From CAYGVX01 sp964395545 (GTDB taxonomy: Archaea; Thermoproteota; Bathyarchaeia; Bathyarchaeales; SOJC01): DNA of 35,815 nucleotides. The position numbers were made by a program, and so were the translations under genes. The stretch is taken from contig CAYNAW010000010.1 of assembly GCA_964395545.1 (NCBI GenBank), positions 1 to 35,815 on the forward strand, given 5' to 3'. Every line of letters begins with the position of its first letter. Positions within the stretch are counted from its first letter, which is position 1. Below are positions 1-8,017 of this stretch, piece by piece. Below the pieces are notes generated by a model. The model ran no database searches. It was not told where the DNA came from and saw only the letters and a list, made by a program, of their open reading frames with translations.

Positions 1-357
1 CCCGTCCACGTCCTCCACATACCCCCCGGCAGACACGCAGTCCACCACCTCCACAATGCGCGCCCCCACGGCGGGCCCCACCACCCCGTCAAAACGCGCC
101 TCCCGCTTCAACCGCGCAAAGCTCACCAGCGGCAAACACCCAGCCACGATCAGCCTCGTGCCCTTCGGCACGGCCTTTAGCAAGTGTAGCATTCGGTTCT
201 CAGTCGGAGCCTTCACCGCACACGTGTTATACACGACGACCTCGGCACTTTCAAGATCGCCCGTAATCACGTGCCCGGCCCGCGCGAGGCACCCGGCCAG
301 CACTTCGGCGTCAGCCAAGCTCGCGGAGCACCCGAATCCCTTTACGTAAACTCGCAA
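1..357 (-). CDS. tRNA N6-threonylcarbamoyladenosine methylthiotransferase (e-MtaB/CDKAL1 type), 5' part only
   Basis: This is the N-terminal part of a radical-SAM methylthiotransferase; the rest lies beyond base 1. The family adds a methylthio group to t6A37 of tRNAs. Translation from the TTG at 357 reads MRVYVKGFGCSAS, then NTCAVK and AGCLP. These supply the three N-terminal cysteines that bind the auxiliary Fe-S cluster in the MiaB/MtaB family. The radical-SAM CxxxCxxC motif and TRAM domain would be off the window. I chose TTG 357 because archaeal members begin with this MxVYVE/K motif and a TATA-like element lies about 22-25 bases upstream, which fits a leaderless start. The frame stays open upstream beyond 486, so a longer start cannot be excluded. 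The gene is divergent from the RHH-ftsZ pair. Assignment to e-MtaB rather than MiaB is by N-terminal similarity only. Confidence 0.8.
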   Translation of the reverse strand, partial: MRVYVKGFGCSASLADAEVLAGCLARAGHVITGDLESAEVVVYNTCAVKAPTENRMLHLLKAVPKGTRLIVAGCLPLVSFARLKREARFDGVVGPAVGARIVEVVDCVSAGGYVEDVDG

Positions 358-374
358 CGCGGCATCATCATTCA

Positions 375-382
375 AAATATAC
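375..382 (-). promoter_or_regulatory. TATA box for the methylthiotransferase gene
   Basis: GTATATTT on the minus strand is centred about 22 bases upstream of the TTG at 357, the usual spacing for a leaderless archaeal transcript. Confidence 0.4.
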
Positions 383-508
383 AAGTTCAAGTCATTAATA
401 AACCGGTAAACACTTTCGCCGACAGTCTCATTTACATGAAAACGAACAGGCGTCAGAGCAAAGCTTAAAAAGACATGCACCAACATGTTCACAGCATATT
501 TGTAGCAT

Positions 509-517
509 ATTATATAC
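509..517 (+). promoter_or_regulatory. TATA box for the RHH-ftsZ operon
   Basis: ATTATATAC is centred 26 bases before the ATG at 539. This predicts a leaderless transcript beginning at or near the RHH start codon. The divergent spacer 358-538 otherwise holds only the opposing TATA element. Confidence 0.55.
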
Positions 518-538
518 AGATATAACCAAAACCCGGCT

Positions 539-748
539 ATGGCATGTTACTACCACCGAAGGGAGGAGGCACTAAAAACGAAACTCATCACGTTATATCT
601 TCCCGAACCGTACATCAGAGCCTTGGACCGACTCGTCGTAGAACAGTTTTATCCCAACCGCGCCGAGGCCATCCGCGTGGCCATCCGCGACATGCTATCA
701 ACCGAAGTCTGGGGAAGAGGACAAGATGCTTGGAGAAAAACCAACTAG
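539..748 (+). CDS. Ribbon-helix-helix transcription factor, CdrS-like, upstream of ftsZ
   Basis: This 69-residue protein is essentially one RHH (CopG/Arc-type) DNA-binding domain. The beta strand is KLITLYLPEPY (about residues 15-25), helix A is IRALDRLVVEQ, and the turn plus helix B contain YPNRAEAIRVAIRDML, a standard RHH signature. Such proteins dimerise and insert the paired strand into the major groove. The 3' end overlaps ftsZ by 23 bases, so the two are co-transcribed. In haloarchaea the short RHH regulator CdrS is encoded immediately upstream of ftsZ2 and controls division genes; the arrangement here matches, but orthology is inferred. ATG 539 was chosen for its TATA spacing. A strong GGGAGGAGG lies inside the gene at about 560-568 but is followed by CTA AAA ACG, with no usable start codon. 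Confidence 0.75.
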   Translation: MACYYHRREEALKTKLITLYLPEPYIRALDRLVVEQFYPNRAEAIRVAIRDMLSTEVWGRGQDAWRKTN

Positions 749-1847
749 CAAAGCCTTGCAACCCGCTTGGCAGGGCACGCGGAGACCAGCGGACAGCGTA
801 GAGAAACACGAGCGACTCAAGGTGGCCGTCGTCGGCATCGGCGGCGCAGGCAACCACACCGTCACCCACCTGGCAAAGACCGGGATCAAGGGAGCCTGCA
901 CCATCGCCGTCAACACGGACCTGCTCGACCTCTCAAAGTCACAAGCAGACCAGAAGATGCTAATCGGCGAGAAATCAACCCGCGGCGTAGGCACGAACGG
1001 AAAATCGCTGTTGGGAAAAGCCGCTGCCAAAGAGTCCAGAGAACGCGTAGGAAAACTCCTAGCAAGCATGGACATTGTCTTAATCACAGCCGGCCTCGGC
1101 GGCGGAACCGGAGTCGGCGCGGCACCGATCATCGCAGAAATCGCAAAAGGAGAAGGCGTCGCAACTATCGGAGTCGTCACGAAGCCTCACCGACACGAAA
1201 AGAGCCGCGTCAAAGCGGCGTCCCGCGCGATTACGAAGCTCCGCCGAACCTGCGACACGCTGATCGTGATAGACAGCCAGAAGCTCCTGGAAACGACACC
1301 TAGACTGCCGCCGGACGGTGTCTTCAGAGTCGCAGATCAAGTCGCGGCAAACACGATCAAAGTACTCGTGGAAACGATCACCACACCTGACCCCGCCAGC
1401 CCCGACGTCAATCACTTCAAGACTCTGCTACAACACGGCAGAACCGCAGTGGTAGGACTAGGAGAATCAGACGCACTGAACCGTGCTGAAGAAGCCGTTC
1501 GAAACGCGCTGAACAGCCCGATGCTGGGCACAGACCGCACCAAGGCCACAGGCGCCCTCGTCCACGTGAAAGCCGACGCCCACCGGCCCCCGGAAGAAAC
1601 CGATCGGATAGAGGAGATCGTCGCAGGAACCCTCAGCGACAGCGCCCACGTGGTCCGAGGCATCCACATCGACCCCGACCTGCAGGGAAAGATGAGAATA
1701 ACCCTCGTCGTGACCGGAATCACCCGGCCCAACGCCGCGAGCCGGCTAGGGTCGCTGGCACCGCAGCTGTTCAACCTCGAACCCCGCAGCGAATCAGAAA
1801 AGCCGCTGCCGCTCAATCTCGACTTGTACCAGTTGGAAGACTTCTAA
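726..1847 (+). CDS. ftsZ: Cell division GTPase FtsZ with altered T7 loop
   Basis: This is a 373-residue tubulin/FtsZ-family protein. It has an N-terminal extension of about 30 residues, then the nucleotide-binding start VVGIGGAGN (35-43), the tubulin signature GGGTGVG (125-131) and the helix-7 segment FRVADQVAANT (200-210), followed by the C-terminal domain. FtsZ polymerises at midcell, and hydrolysis needs the T7 loop (NxDxxD) of the neighbouring subunit. Here the equivalent segment, SPDVNH at 225-230, keeps the first Asp (D227) but has Ser for Asn and His for the second Asp. The flanking sequence aligns without gaps. The C-terminus LNLDLYQLEDF after a polar linker could be the conserved tail peptide that docks FtsZ partners such as SepF. 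The ATG at 726 follows GAAGAGGA and overlaps the RHH gene. The gene converges on the PHP gene 9 bases away. Confidence 0.93.
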   Translation: MLGEKPTSKALQPAWQGTRRPADSVEKHERLKVAVVGIGGAGNHTVTHLAKTGIKGACTIAVNTDLLDLSKSQADQKMLIGEKSTRGVGTNGKSLLGKAAAKESRERVGKLLASMDIVLITAGLGGGTGVGAAPIIAEIAKGEGVATIGVVTKPHRHEKSRVKAASRAITKLRRTCDTLIVIDSQKLLETTPRLPPDGVFRVADQVAANTIKVLVETITTPDPASPDVNHFKTLLQHGRTAVVGLGESDALNRAEEAVRNALNSPMLGTDRTKATGALVHVKADAHRPPEETDRIEEIVAGTLSDSAHVVRGIHIDPDLQGKMRITLVVTGITRPNAASRLGSLAPQLFNLEPRSESEKPLPLNLDLYQLEDF

Positions 1848-1856
1848 CCGCGACTC

Positions 1857-2501
1857 TTAACCCAACTTCTTTCTCACTCGCAAGAACTCTCGCTCCAACC
1901 GCATCCCCCACGTGATCGACCTGCCGAAAGGCGTCACAGCCCCGGTCCTGATCGCCTCAACAACACGGTCCACGTTCTTCTCGGCGTCAACAACGGAGTA
2001 CGCCATCCCGACCTCACGAGCACAATGCGCATCGCTTCCCCCGGTCTGCGGAAGACCCAGCTGCGCCGCGACCGCCAGATTCTTCCGCACCGAATACGCG
2101 AAAGGTACCGCAGAGGCATTGACCACTTCGACGGCATCAAACCCGCGGCCGATTGCGCGGCCCGACACTCCTTTGAGAAAGGCGGTGGGATGGGCGATTA
2201 TAGCTAGCCCGCCTGCCGCATGAATCTGGTCAACAGTGGCCGCAAAAGACTGCCCAGCCTGAAGGTTTTCGTTCACGTTGATGGCGAGAACGTGACCTTG
2301 ACTCGTCGATACTTCGACCCCGGGTATTACCAAGAGGCCTCGAATCTTTGAAAACTCCGCCAGTCCGCTCACGGTATCATGGTCGGTGATGGCGACTCCG
2401 TCGAGCCCCCGCTCTTTGGCGTAGAAGACGAGTTCCTTCGGCGTGATGTGAGCATCGTCAGAATAGTGCGTGTGAACGTGCATGTCTAGTTTTAGGGGCA
2501 A
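1857..2501 (-). CDS. PHP-domain metal-dependent phosphoesterase
   Basis: This 214-residue protein carries all the PHP metal-binding motifs in order: HVHTHYSDD near the N-terminus, TDHDT, PGVEVS, a mid-protein HP and C-terminal GSDAH. PHP enzymes of this size bind two or three metal ions and hydrolyse phosphoesters of nucleotides or small metabolites (histidinol phosphatase, nucleoside bisphosphate phosphatase or 5'-3' exonuclease types). The substrate cannot be told from sequence. It lies 7 bases downstream of metG on the same strand, so co-transcription is likely. The longest start is TTG 2501; ATG 2483, which gives MHVHTHYSDD, is an equally plausible start because nothing before it is conserved. 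Confidence 0.85.
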   Translation of the reverse strand: MPLKLDMHVHTHYSDDAHITPKELVFYAKERGLDGVAITDHDTVSGLAEFSKIRGLLVIPGVEVSTSQGHVLAINVNENLQAGQSFAATVDQIHAAGGLAIIAHPTAFLKGVSGRAIGRGFDAVEVVNASAVPFAYSVRKNLAVAAQLGLPQTGGSDAHCAREVGMAYSVVDAEKNVDRVVEAIRTGAVTPFGRSITWGMRLEREFLRVRKKLG

Positions 2502-2508
2502 CGAGTGT

Positions 2509-4500
2509 TCACTTTATTCTGCTGCCCGCGTTGACGGCTTTATCGGGCAGGAGTATGGAGACCCCTCGGTCGTCTTCGGCGGCCAGAATCATCACCTCAG
2601 AGTCCAAGTTGAAGATGCGTTTTGGCTGCAGATTCACCAGCACCGCGATGTTGCTGCCCTCCAGCTGTTCGGGCTTATAGTAGTGCGCGATGCCTGCCAC
2701 GGCTTGCTTGATCACTCCGCCGCCGATGTCAATTTTCAGCTTCAGAAGATTCTTGGACTGAGGCACGTTCTCGGCCTTGATGATCTTGCCCACGCGCAGA
2801 TCGAGTTTGGAAAATTCCTCAAACGTTATGAAAGACACACCTTCCTGGGTTTTTGCCAACTTGTCCTGCAACTCCTCACCGCTTGCCTCTACCTTGCTGA
2901 ATAGCGGTGTCGCCTTGTTAATCTTGTGCCCCGAGGGTAAAGGTTGTGTTGCCTCGCTCCATCGGGGAGGACCAGTCTCCGGCACATTGATGAGCGTCGA
3001 AAGCCGCTGGGCCGTGAACGGAATGAACGGCGCCAGGATCACTGCCAGAGTCTTGACGAGTTGGGCAGCCACATAGAGTGTCTTAGCAGCTTCCTGCGGG
3101 TCGCTCTTCACCAGAACCCACGGCTGTTTGTCGTTGAGATACTTGTTCCCCACGCGGCTAATCGCGAGAACGCTCTTCAACGCCGCTTGCAACCGGCAAT
3201 CGTCCAAATGCTGCGCGGCCTTGGCCACGTGTCGTTCCACCGACTTGAGAACGCGTCGGTCCTCGGCGTCGAGTTTGTCTGCCTCAGGGATCGCGCTCTC
3301 AAAGTGCTGGTTGATGAACGTCAGCGTGCGGTGGATGAAGTTGCCCAACGTGTCGTTCAGGTCAGCGTTCACCTTTTCCAAGAAGAGGTCCCACGAGAAA
3401 TTCGTGTCTTTGGCTTCGGGCCGGGTGGAGATGAGGAAGTAGCGCCAGTAGTCTGCGGGAAACAGCGCTAACGCTTCGTCGATCCAGATGCCGACTTTGT
3501 GGCTCTTCGAGAACCGTTCACCTTTGAACTGCAGGAACTCGGTGGAGGGAACATTCCACGGCAGGGTGTAGCCTTCATCGGCGGCGAGGAGCAAGGCGGG
3601 GAGGATAATCGTGTGAAACGGAATGTTGTCCTTGCCGATGAAGTACAAGGTCCGCGTGTCCGGGGCAAGCCAGAACTCTCGCCATCGCGCCTCCTCGCCC
3701 CGACTGCGAAAATACTCGATCGTGGCCGAAATGTAGCCGAGGACGGCTTCAACCCACACGTAAATGGTCTTGTCTTCAGCCCCGGGGAACGGCGCCGGAA
3801 TGCCCCACTTGTTGTCCCGCGTAATCGCCCGCGGCTTCAGCCCCTCGGCGATGATGCTCAGGCTGAACTGCCTCGCGTTCGCAGGCAGGCGCTTGTTGGT
3901 TTCTATGAAAGCGCGAAGCTGATCAGCGAAGCGGGGCAGGTCAAAGTACCAGTGCCGGACTCGCCGGATCTCCGGCGTGGACTTGCAGATGGCACAGTAC
4001 GGATTGACGAGCTTTGCCGGCTCGAGCAACCGTCCACACTTGTCACACTGGTCGCCTCGGGCGCCGTCACCGCCGCAGAAGGGGCAGAGGCCTTCCACAA
4101 ACCGGTCAGGCAAGAATCGACGGCAGTTCGGACAGAAGGGAAGCTCAGTCTCTTCGGCAAAGACATACCCTCGCGCGTAGATTCGCGAAAACAGGTGGGT
4201 GACAAACTCCTTATGCACCGGACTCTCAGTCCTCGTGTAGTTGTCGAAGGAGATCCCCCAGCGCTGCCAAAGGTCCACCACCTTCGCATGGTTCTTGTCC
4301 GTAAGCTGCTTCGGCGGCACGCCTAACCGGACCGCCTCGACTTCCACAGGTGTCCCATGCTCATCAGAGCCGCTCACAAAAACAACGTCGTCTCCCTTTG
4401 AACGGTAATAACGCGCCGCGACGTCCGCCGAGAGAATCGACCCTATCAACGTGCCTAAATGCGGAGTGTAGTTGATGTAAGGCCACGCACATGTGACCAC
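2509..4500 (-). CDS. metG: Methionyl-tRNA synthetase with fused C-terminal tRNA-binding domain
   Basis: This class I synthetase charges tRNA-Met. The HIGH-type motif is HLGT (14-17) and the KMSKS-type motif is RFSKS (329-333). Between them a zinc region has four CxxC knuckles (C123/C126, C139/C142, C152/C155, C169/C172), typical of archaeal enzymes. The anticodon-binding helical domain follows. The last ~105 residues (LDLRVGKIIKAENVP onward) form an EMAPII/Trbp111-type OB-fold tRNA-binding domain fused to the enzyme; in some archaea this is a separate protein. The only in-frame start is GTG 4500, giving MVTCAWPY. Homologues usually have a few more N-terminal residues, and a GGAGGTG ribosome-binding sequence sits near 4522-4528. 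The true start may therefore be affected by sequence error near the scaffold gap, 45 bases upstream. Confidence 0.95.
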   Translation of the reverse strand: MVTCAWPYINYTPHLGTLIGSILSADVAARYYRSKGDDVVFVSGSDEHGTPVEVEAVRLGVPPKQLTDKNHAKVVDLWQRWGISFDNYTRTESPVHKEFVTHLFSRIYARGYVFAEETELPFCPNCRRFLPDRFVEGLCPFCGGDGARGDQCDKCGRLLEPAKLVNPYCAICKSTPEIRRVRHWYFDLPRFADQLRAFIETNKRLPANARQFSLSIIAEGLKPRAITRDNKWGIPAPFPGAEDKTIYVWVEAVLGYISATIEYFRSRGEEARWREFWLAPDTRTLYFIGKDNIPFHTIILPALLLAADEGYTLPWNVPSTEFLQFKGERFSKSHKVGIWIDEALALFPADYWRYFLISTRPEAKDTNFSWDLFLEKVNADLNDTLGNFIHRTLTFINQHFESAIPEADKLDAEDRRVLKSVERHVAKAAQHLDDCRLQAALKSVLAISRVGNKYLNDKQPWVLVKSDPQEAAKTLYVAAQLVKTLAVILAPFIPFTAQRLSTLINVPETGPPRWSEATQPLPSGHKINKATPLFSKVEASGEELQDKLAKTQEGVSFITFEEFSKLDLRVGKIIKAENVPQSKNLLKLKIDIGGGVIKQAVAGIAHYYKPEQLEGSNIAVLVNLQPKRIFNLDSEVMILAAEDDRGVSILLPDKAVNAGSRIK

Positions 4501-4545
4501 GACTTTGCCGAGCGCCCTGCACCTCCACGCGGTTACCTACTCATC

Positions 4546-4645
4546 NNNNNNNNNNNNNNNNNNNNNNNNNNNNNNNNNNNNNNNNNNNNNNNNNNNNNNN
4601 NNNNNNNNNNNNNNNNNNNNNNNNNNNNNNNNNNNNNNNNNNNNN
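4546..4645. other. Scaffold gap of 100 Ns
   Basis: Exactly 100 Ns separate metG from the following sequence. The round number is an assembler placeholder, so the true distance and content are unknown. Order and orientation across it rest on scaffolding. Confidence 0.97.
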
Positions 4646-4692
4646 AGCGACAGCATCGTAACGGCAATCAGAACTAAAGCAATTCGTTTCAA
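4646..4692 (-). CDS. Truncated N-terminus of an exported or membrane protein cut by the gap
   Basis: On the minus strand, a TTG at 4692 opens LKRIALVLIAVTMLS and runs into the N gap. A lysine-arginine start followed by a hydrophobic stretch is the form of a signal peptide or first membrane helix. Upstream is GGTGA five to seven bases before the TTG. A TATA-like TTTAAATAG (about 4728-4736) lies 35-40 bases upstream, so start signals are present. Only 15 codons are visible, so function cannot be assigned and chance is possible. Confidence 0.4.
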
Positions 4693-4798
4693 GATTTCAC
4701 CAGTTCAGTGTGTTCTATGCTTTTTCTATTTAAAACTTGTTAAGAGACACATCGAATCGTGCATGGAGGGCGCAGATCCGGACGCACGCTCTCTCGAC

Positions 4799-5737
4799 TT
4801 AGGCGATCGCTGTGCCGGCTGCGCCCGCGAGAGCTTTGCCTGCCTCGTCAAGCGACGCGATTATTGCCTTTTTCCCTCCTGCTTCTAGGAATCGTATCGC
4901 GGCTTCCACTTTGGGAGCCATACTGCCCGGGGCAAATTGGCCGTCTCTCAAGTGGCGCTTGGCTTCAGCTATCGTCATCGTGCTCAGGGCCGTTTGATCG
5001 GGCTGTCCATAGTTGAGGAAAACTTGGCTGACATCGGTGAGCAACAGGAGAACTTCGGCGCCGATGTTGGTGGCGAATATCTGGCCCGCCAGGTCCTTGT
5101 CGATCACGGCCACGGTGCCCGCTAAGCGTCCATCATCTCCGGTTATCACCGGGATTCCGCCGCCGCCCACGGCGATGACGACGGCGCCGCTTTCAAACAA
5201 CGTTCGGATGGTGCTCCGCTCAACAATTTCCTTCGGGTAGGGGGAGGGCACCACGCGTCGGTAGCCCCGCCCGCTGTCCTCAACCATGATCCATCTTTTT
5301 TCCTTTTTCAGCCGTTCAGCTTCAGACGCCGAATAGAACGGACCGATGGGCTTTGTCGGATGCGTAAAAGCGTCGTCCTTCGGGTCGACTACCGTCTGCG
5401 TCACCACCGAGACCACCGGCCGGTCCACTCCGACCCTGTTCAGTTCGTTCCCCATCGACTGCTGCAACATGTACCCAATCATGCCCTGACTCTGGGCTCC
5501 GCAGACGTCCAACGGCATGGGAGGCAGAACGTCTTTCGCAAGCTCATTCTTGAGAAGAATGTCACCCACTTGGGGCCCGTTTCCATGGGTGATCGCGATT
5601 TGATAACCGTCCTGAATCAGCTTCACCAGATGCTCACACGTCTTCTGCACGTTTTCAAACTGCTCTTCAGCCGTTCCCCTCTCTCGGTGCTTCGAAATCG
5701 CGTTGCCACCGAGGGCTACCAAGACTTTGCGATTCAT
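4799..5737 (-). CDS. arcC: Carbamate kinase
   Basis: This 312-residue amino-acid-kinase-fold protein is full length for carbamate kinase (about 310). It interconverts carbamoyl phosphate plus ADP with ATP plus carbamate and ammonia. The visible motifs are ALGGNAI near the N-terminus (phosphate-binding glycines), THGNGPQVG, the EDSGRGYRRVVPSP segment, AVGGGGIPV and DKDLAG. In archaea it can generate ATP from carbamoyl phosphate or supply carbamoyl phosphate in the reverse direction. No arginine deiminase or ornithine carbamoyltransferase gene is adjacent here, so the pathway is not shown. It is transcribed alone, divergent from nrdJ. A TATA-like CTTTAAAAC lies near 5790-5799 on the minus strand. 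Confidence 0.95.
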   Translation of the reverse strand: MNRKVLVALGGNAISKHRERGTAEEQFENVQKTCEHLVKLIQDGYQIAITHGNGPQVGDILLKNELAKDVLPPMPLDVCGAQSQGMIGYMLQQSMGNELNRVGVDRPVVSVVTQTVVDPKDDAFTHPTKPIGPFYSASEAERLKKEKRWIMVEDSGRGYRRVVPSPYPKEIVERSTIRTLFESGAVVIAVGGGGIPVITGDDGRLAGTVAVIDKDLAGQIFATNIGAEVLLLLTDVSQVFLNYGQPDQTALSTMTIAEAKRHLRDGQFAPGSMAPKVEAAIRFLEAGGKKAIIASLDEAGKALAGAAGTAIA

Positions 5738-5932
5738 TCAACCACCAGCCGTTGCCAAGAAGGATAGATAGGAAAGAGAATCAGTCGCGTTTTAAAGCCT
5801 TTTCGACACCCTCCAAACCTCCGCGCCCGCAGGAACACATAGCTGCCACCCTTCTTCAATACATAGGCACAACCATGCAGTGTCAGTTAAGCCTAATAGC
5901 CAAAGGCTGCACTCATAACTGGGGAATCTCGC

Positions 5933-8017
5933 GTGGCTACGCTTGACAAAATCAGGAAACGCGACGGTAGACTCGTCGAGTTCGACTCGCAGAAAATCGC
6001 CGAGGCCATACAGAAAGCCGCAGAGGCCGTCGGGGAGAAAGACGAGACCCTTGCCTCCACACTGGCCGGACAGGTCGTAAGGCAACTGGAAGGACAACTG
6101 AAGCATGGAGAAGTACCGAGCGTGGAAGCGGTTCAGGACCTGGTCGAAAAGACGCTCATCGAAAACGGACAAGCCATCATCGCGAAGGCGTACATTCTGT
6201 ATCGGCAGAAGCGAACGCAGATCCGACGAATGAAAACCCTGCTGGGCGTAGTCGATGAGCTCAAGCTTCCGCTCAACGCGATCGTCGTACTGGAACGAAG
6301 GTACCTCAGAAAAGACGAGAAGGGCAAGGTGGTCGAGACGACCAGCCAGATGTTCAGGCGCATTGCCAAATGCATCGCGGACGTGGAAAAACAGCACGGC
6401 AAAAGCAGCGCCGAGGCCGCCAGGATTGAGGACGAGTTCTACAAGATCATGACACGCTTGGAGTTCATCCCGAACTCCCCCACACTCATGAACGCCGGGA
6501 CCATGTTCAAACAGCTGAGCGCGTGCTTCGTCCTGCCCGTGGAGGACTCGATCGACGGCATCTTTGACACGTTGAAAGCCGCAGCGATAATCCACAAGAC
6601 CGGAGGCGGAACGGGATTCTCGTTCTCTCGACTCCGACCAAAAGGCGACGTCGTGAAAACCACCGGCGGCATCGCATCAGGAGCCATATCGTTCGCCAGA
6701 ATCTACGACACAGCCACCGAAGTCATGAAGCAGGGCGGACGCCGCAGAGGAGCCAACATGGGCATACTCAGAGTTGACCACCCAGAAATAATGGACTTCA
6801 TCGTGGCCAAAGAAAAGGAAGGAGTCCTGCGGAACTTCAACCTCTCGGTGGCAGTCACGAACAAATTCATGAAAGCCGTCGAAGAAGACGGAGATTTCAA
6901 TCTCGCGAACCCGCGAAACGGCGAAGTCGCTGAGACGCTGAAGGCGCGGGCAATATGGAACTTGATGGTGATGATGGCGTGGAAGAACGGGGAACCCGGC
7001 ATCATATTCTTAGACACGATAAACAAACAGAACCCAACACCCCACGTGGGACCGATCGAAGCCACCAACCCGTGCGGCGAGCAGCCGCTCTTGCCGTACG
7101 AGTCATGCAATCTAGGCAGCATCGACGTGAGCAGATTCGTGTCAGAAGACGGCCAGGTAGACTGGGATAGACTGCGAGACACTGTGCGGCTGGCCGTCAG
7201 GTTCTTAGACAACGTCATAGACGCCAACGTGTACACGATGACTGAGATCGAGAAGATGACCAAGGGCAACAGGAAAATCGGGCTAGGAATCATGGGCTTC
7301 GCCGACCTGCTCATCAAGATCGGCATCAGATACGATACGGAGGAAGGGTTGAAGGCCGGCGAGGACCTCATGGAATTCATAAACACCGAAGCGAGGAAAA
7401 TGAGTGCCGAACTCGGCGAAGAGAAGGGAAGCTTCACGAACTTTCGAGGAAGCATCTACGAAAAACAGTTCACGGCCATGCGAAATGCCACCGTCACAAC
7501 CCTCGCCCCCACGGGCACGATCAGCATCATCGCAGGCTGTTCACAAGGCATCGAACCCATCTTTGCCATAGTATACGTGAGAGAAGTGGCGGAAAGCCTA
7601 GGAAGAAGCCTTGTAGAAGTCAATCCCTTATTCGAAAGCATAGCCCTGAAGGAAGGGTTCTACGAAGAAGAACTGATGAAGAACATCGCCAAAAAGACGT
7701 CGATCCAAGATGTCGGAGAAATCCCTGAACGAACCAGAAAGGTGTTTGTGGTCGCCCACGACATCAATGCCGAATGGCACGTCCGCATGCAAGCCGCATT
7801 CCAGAAGCACGTGGATAACGCGGTTTCAAAGACCATCAACTTCCCGAACAAGGCAACACCCGACGACATCGACAAGGCGTACTGGCTGGCGTACAAGTTA
7901 GGATGCAAAGGCGTCACAGTCTACCGCTACGGCAGTCGCGAACGACAGGTCCTGAGATCGGTCGAAAGCGAGGGAACGCTGGCAGACTTCAGTTTGGAAT
8001 GCCCTACGTGTGCATAA
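5933..8017 (+). CDS. nrdJ: Class II (adenosylcobalamin-dependent) ribonucleotide reductase
   Basis: This 694-residue enzyme reduces ribonucleotides to deoxyribonucleotides using coenzyme B12 to make the thiyl radical. An ATP-cone regulatory domain occupies about residues 3-95 (KRDGRLVEFDSQKI). The catalytic barrel has C198 in QLSACFVLP, and NPCGE at 379-383 supplies the radical Cys381 and Glu383. C392 in YESCNLGS completes the redox pair with C198. APTGTISIIAG is the substrate-phosphate-binding segment. The C-terminus ends in a CxxC pair (C690, C693), the usual shuttle for re-reducing the active site. No small subunit (class I) or glycyl-radical motif (class III) is present, which supports class II. 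The start is GTG 5933; upstream GGGGAAT is a weak ribosome-binding site. Confidence 0.95.
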   Translation: MATLDKIRKRDGRLVEFDSQKIAEAIQKAAEAVGEKDETLASTLAGQVVRQLEGQLKHGEVPSVEAVQDLVEKTLIENGQAIIAKAYILYRQKRTQIRRMKTLLGVVDELKLPLNAIVVLERRYLRKDEKGKVVETTSQMFRRIAKCIADVEKQHGKSSAEAARIEDEFYKIMTRLEFIPNSPTLMNAGTMFKQLSACFVLPVEDSIDGIFDTLKAAAIIHKTGGGTGFSFSRLRPKGDVVKTTGGIASGAISFARIYDTATEVMKQGGRRRGANMGILRVDHPEIMDFIVAKEKEGVLRNFNLSVAVTNKFMKAVEEDGDFNLANPRNGEVAETLKARAIWNLMVMMAWKNGEPGIIFLDTINKQNPTPHVGPIEATNPCGEQPLLPYESCNLGSIDVSRFVSEDGQVDWDRLRDTVRLAVRFLDNVIDANVYTMTEIEKMTKGNRKIGLGIMGFADLLIKIGIRYDTEEGLKAGEDLMEFINTEARKMSAELGEEKGSFTNFRGSIYEKQFTAMRNATVTTLAPTGTISIIAGCSQGIEPIFAIVYVREVAESLGRSLVEVNPLFESIALKEGFYEEELMKNIAKKTSIQDVGEIPERTRKVFVVAHDINAEWHVRMQAAFQKHVDNAVSKTINFPNKATPDDIDKAYWLAYKLGCKGVTVYRYGSRERQVLRSVESEGTLADFSLECPTCA

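Noticed and set aside
3499..4326. 275-codon plus-strand frame opposite metG
   Set aside because: It is a shadow of the synthetase; high GC in the third codon position leaves the opposite strand open.
4646..4798. Possible RNA gene between the gap and carbamate kinase
   Set aside because: No stem pattern or box motif; the sequence is better explained by the truncated signal-peptide start and its promoter.
5792..6595. 267-codon minus-strand frame opposite the start of nrdJ
   Set aside because: It lies opposite the ATP-cone of a clear ribonucleotide reductase and has no recognisable domain.
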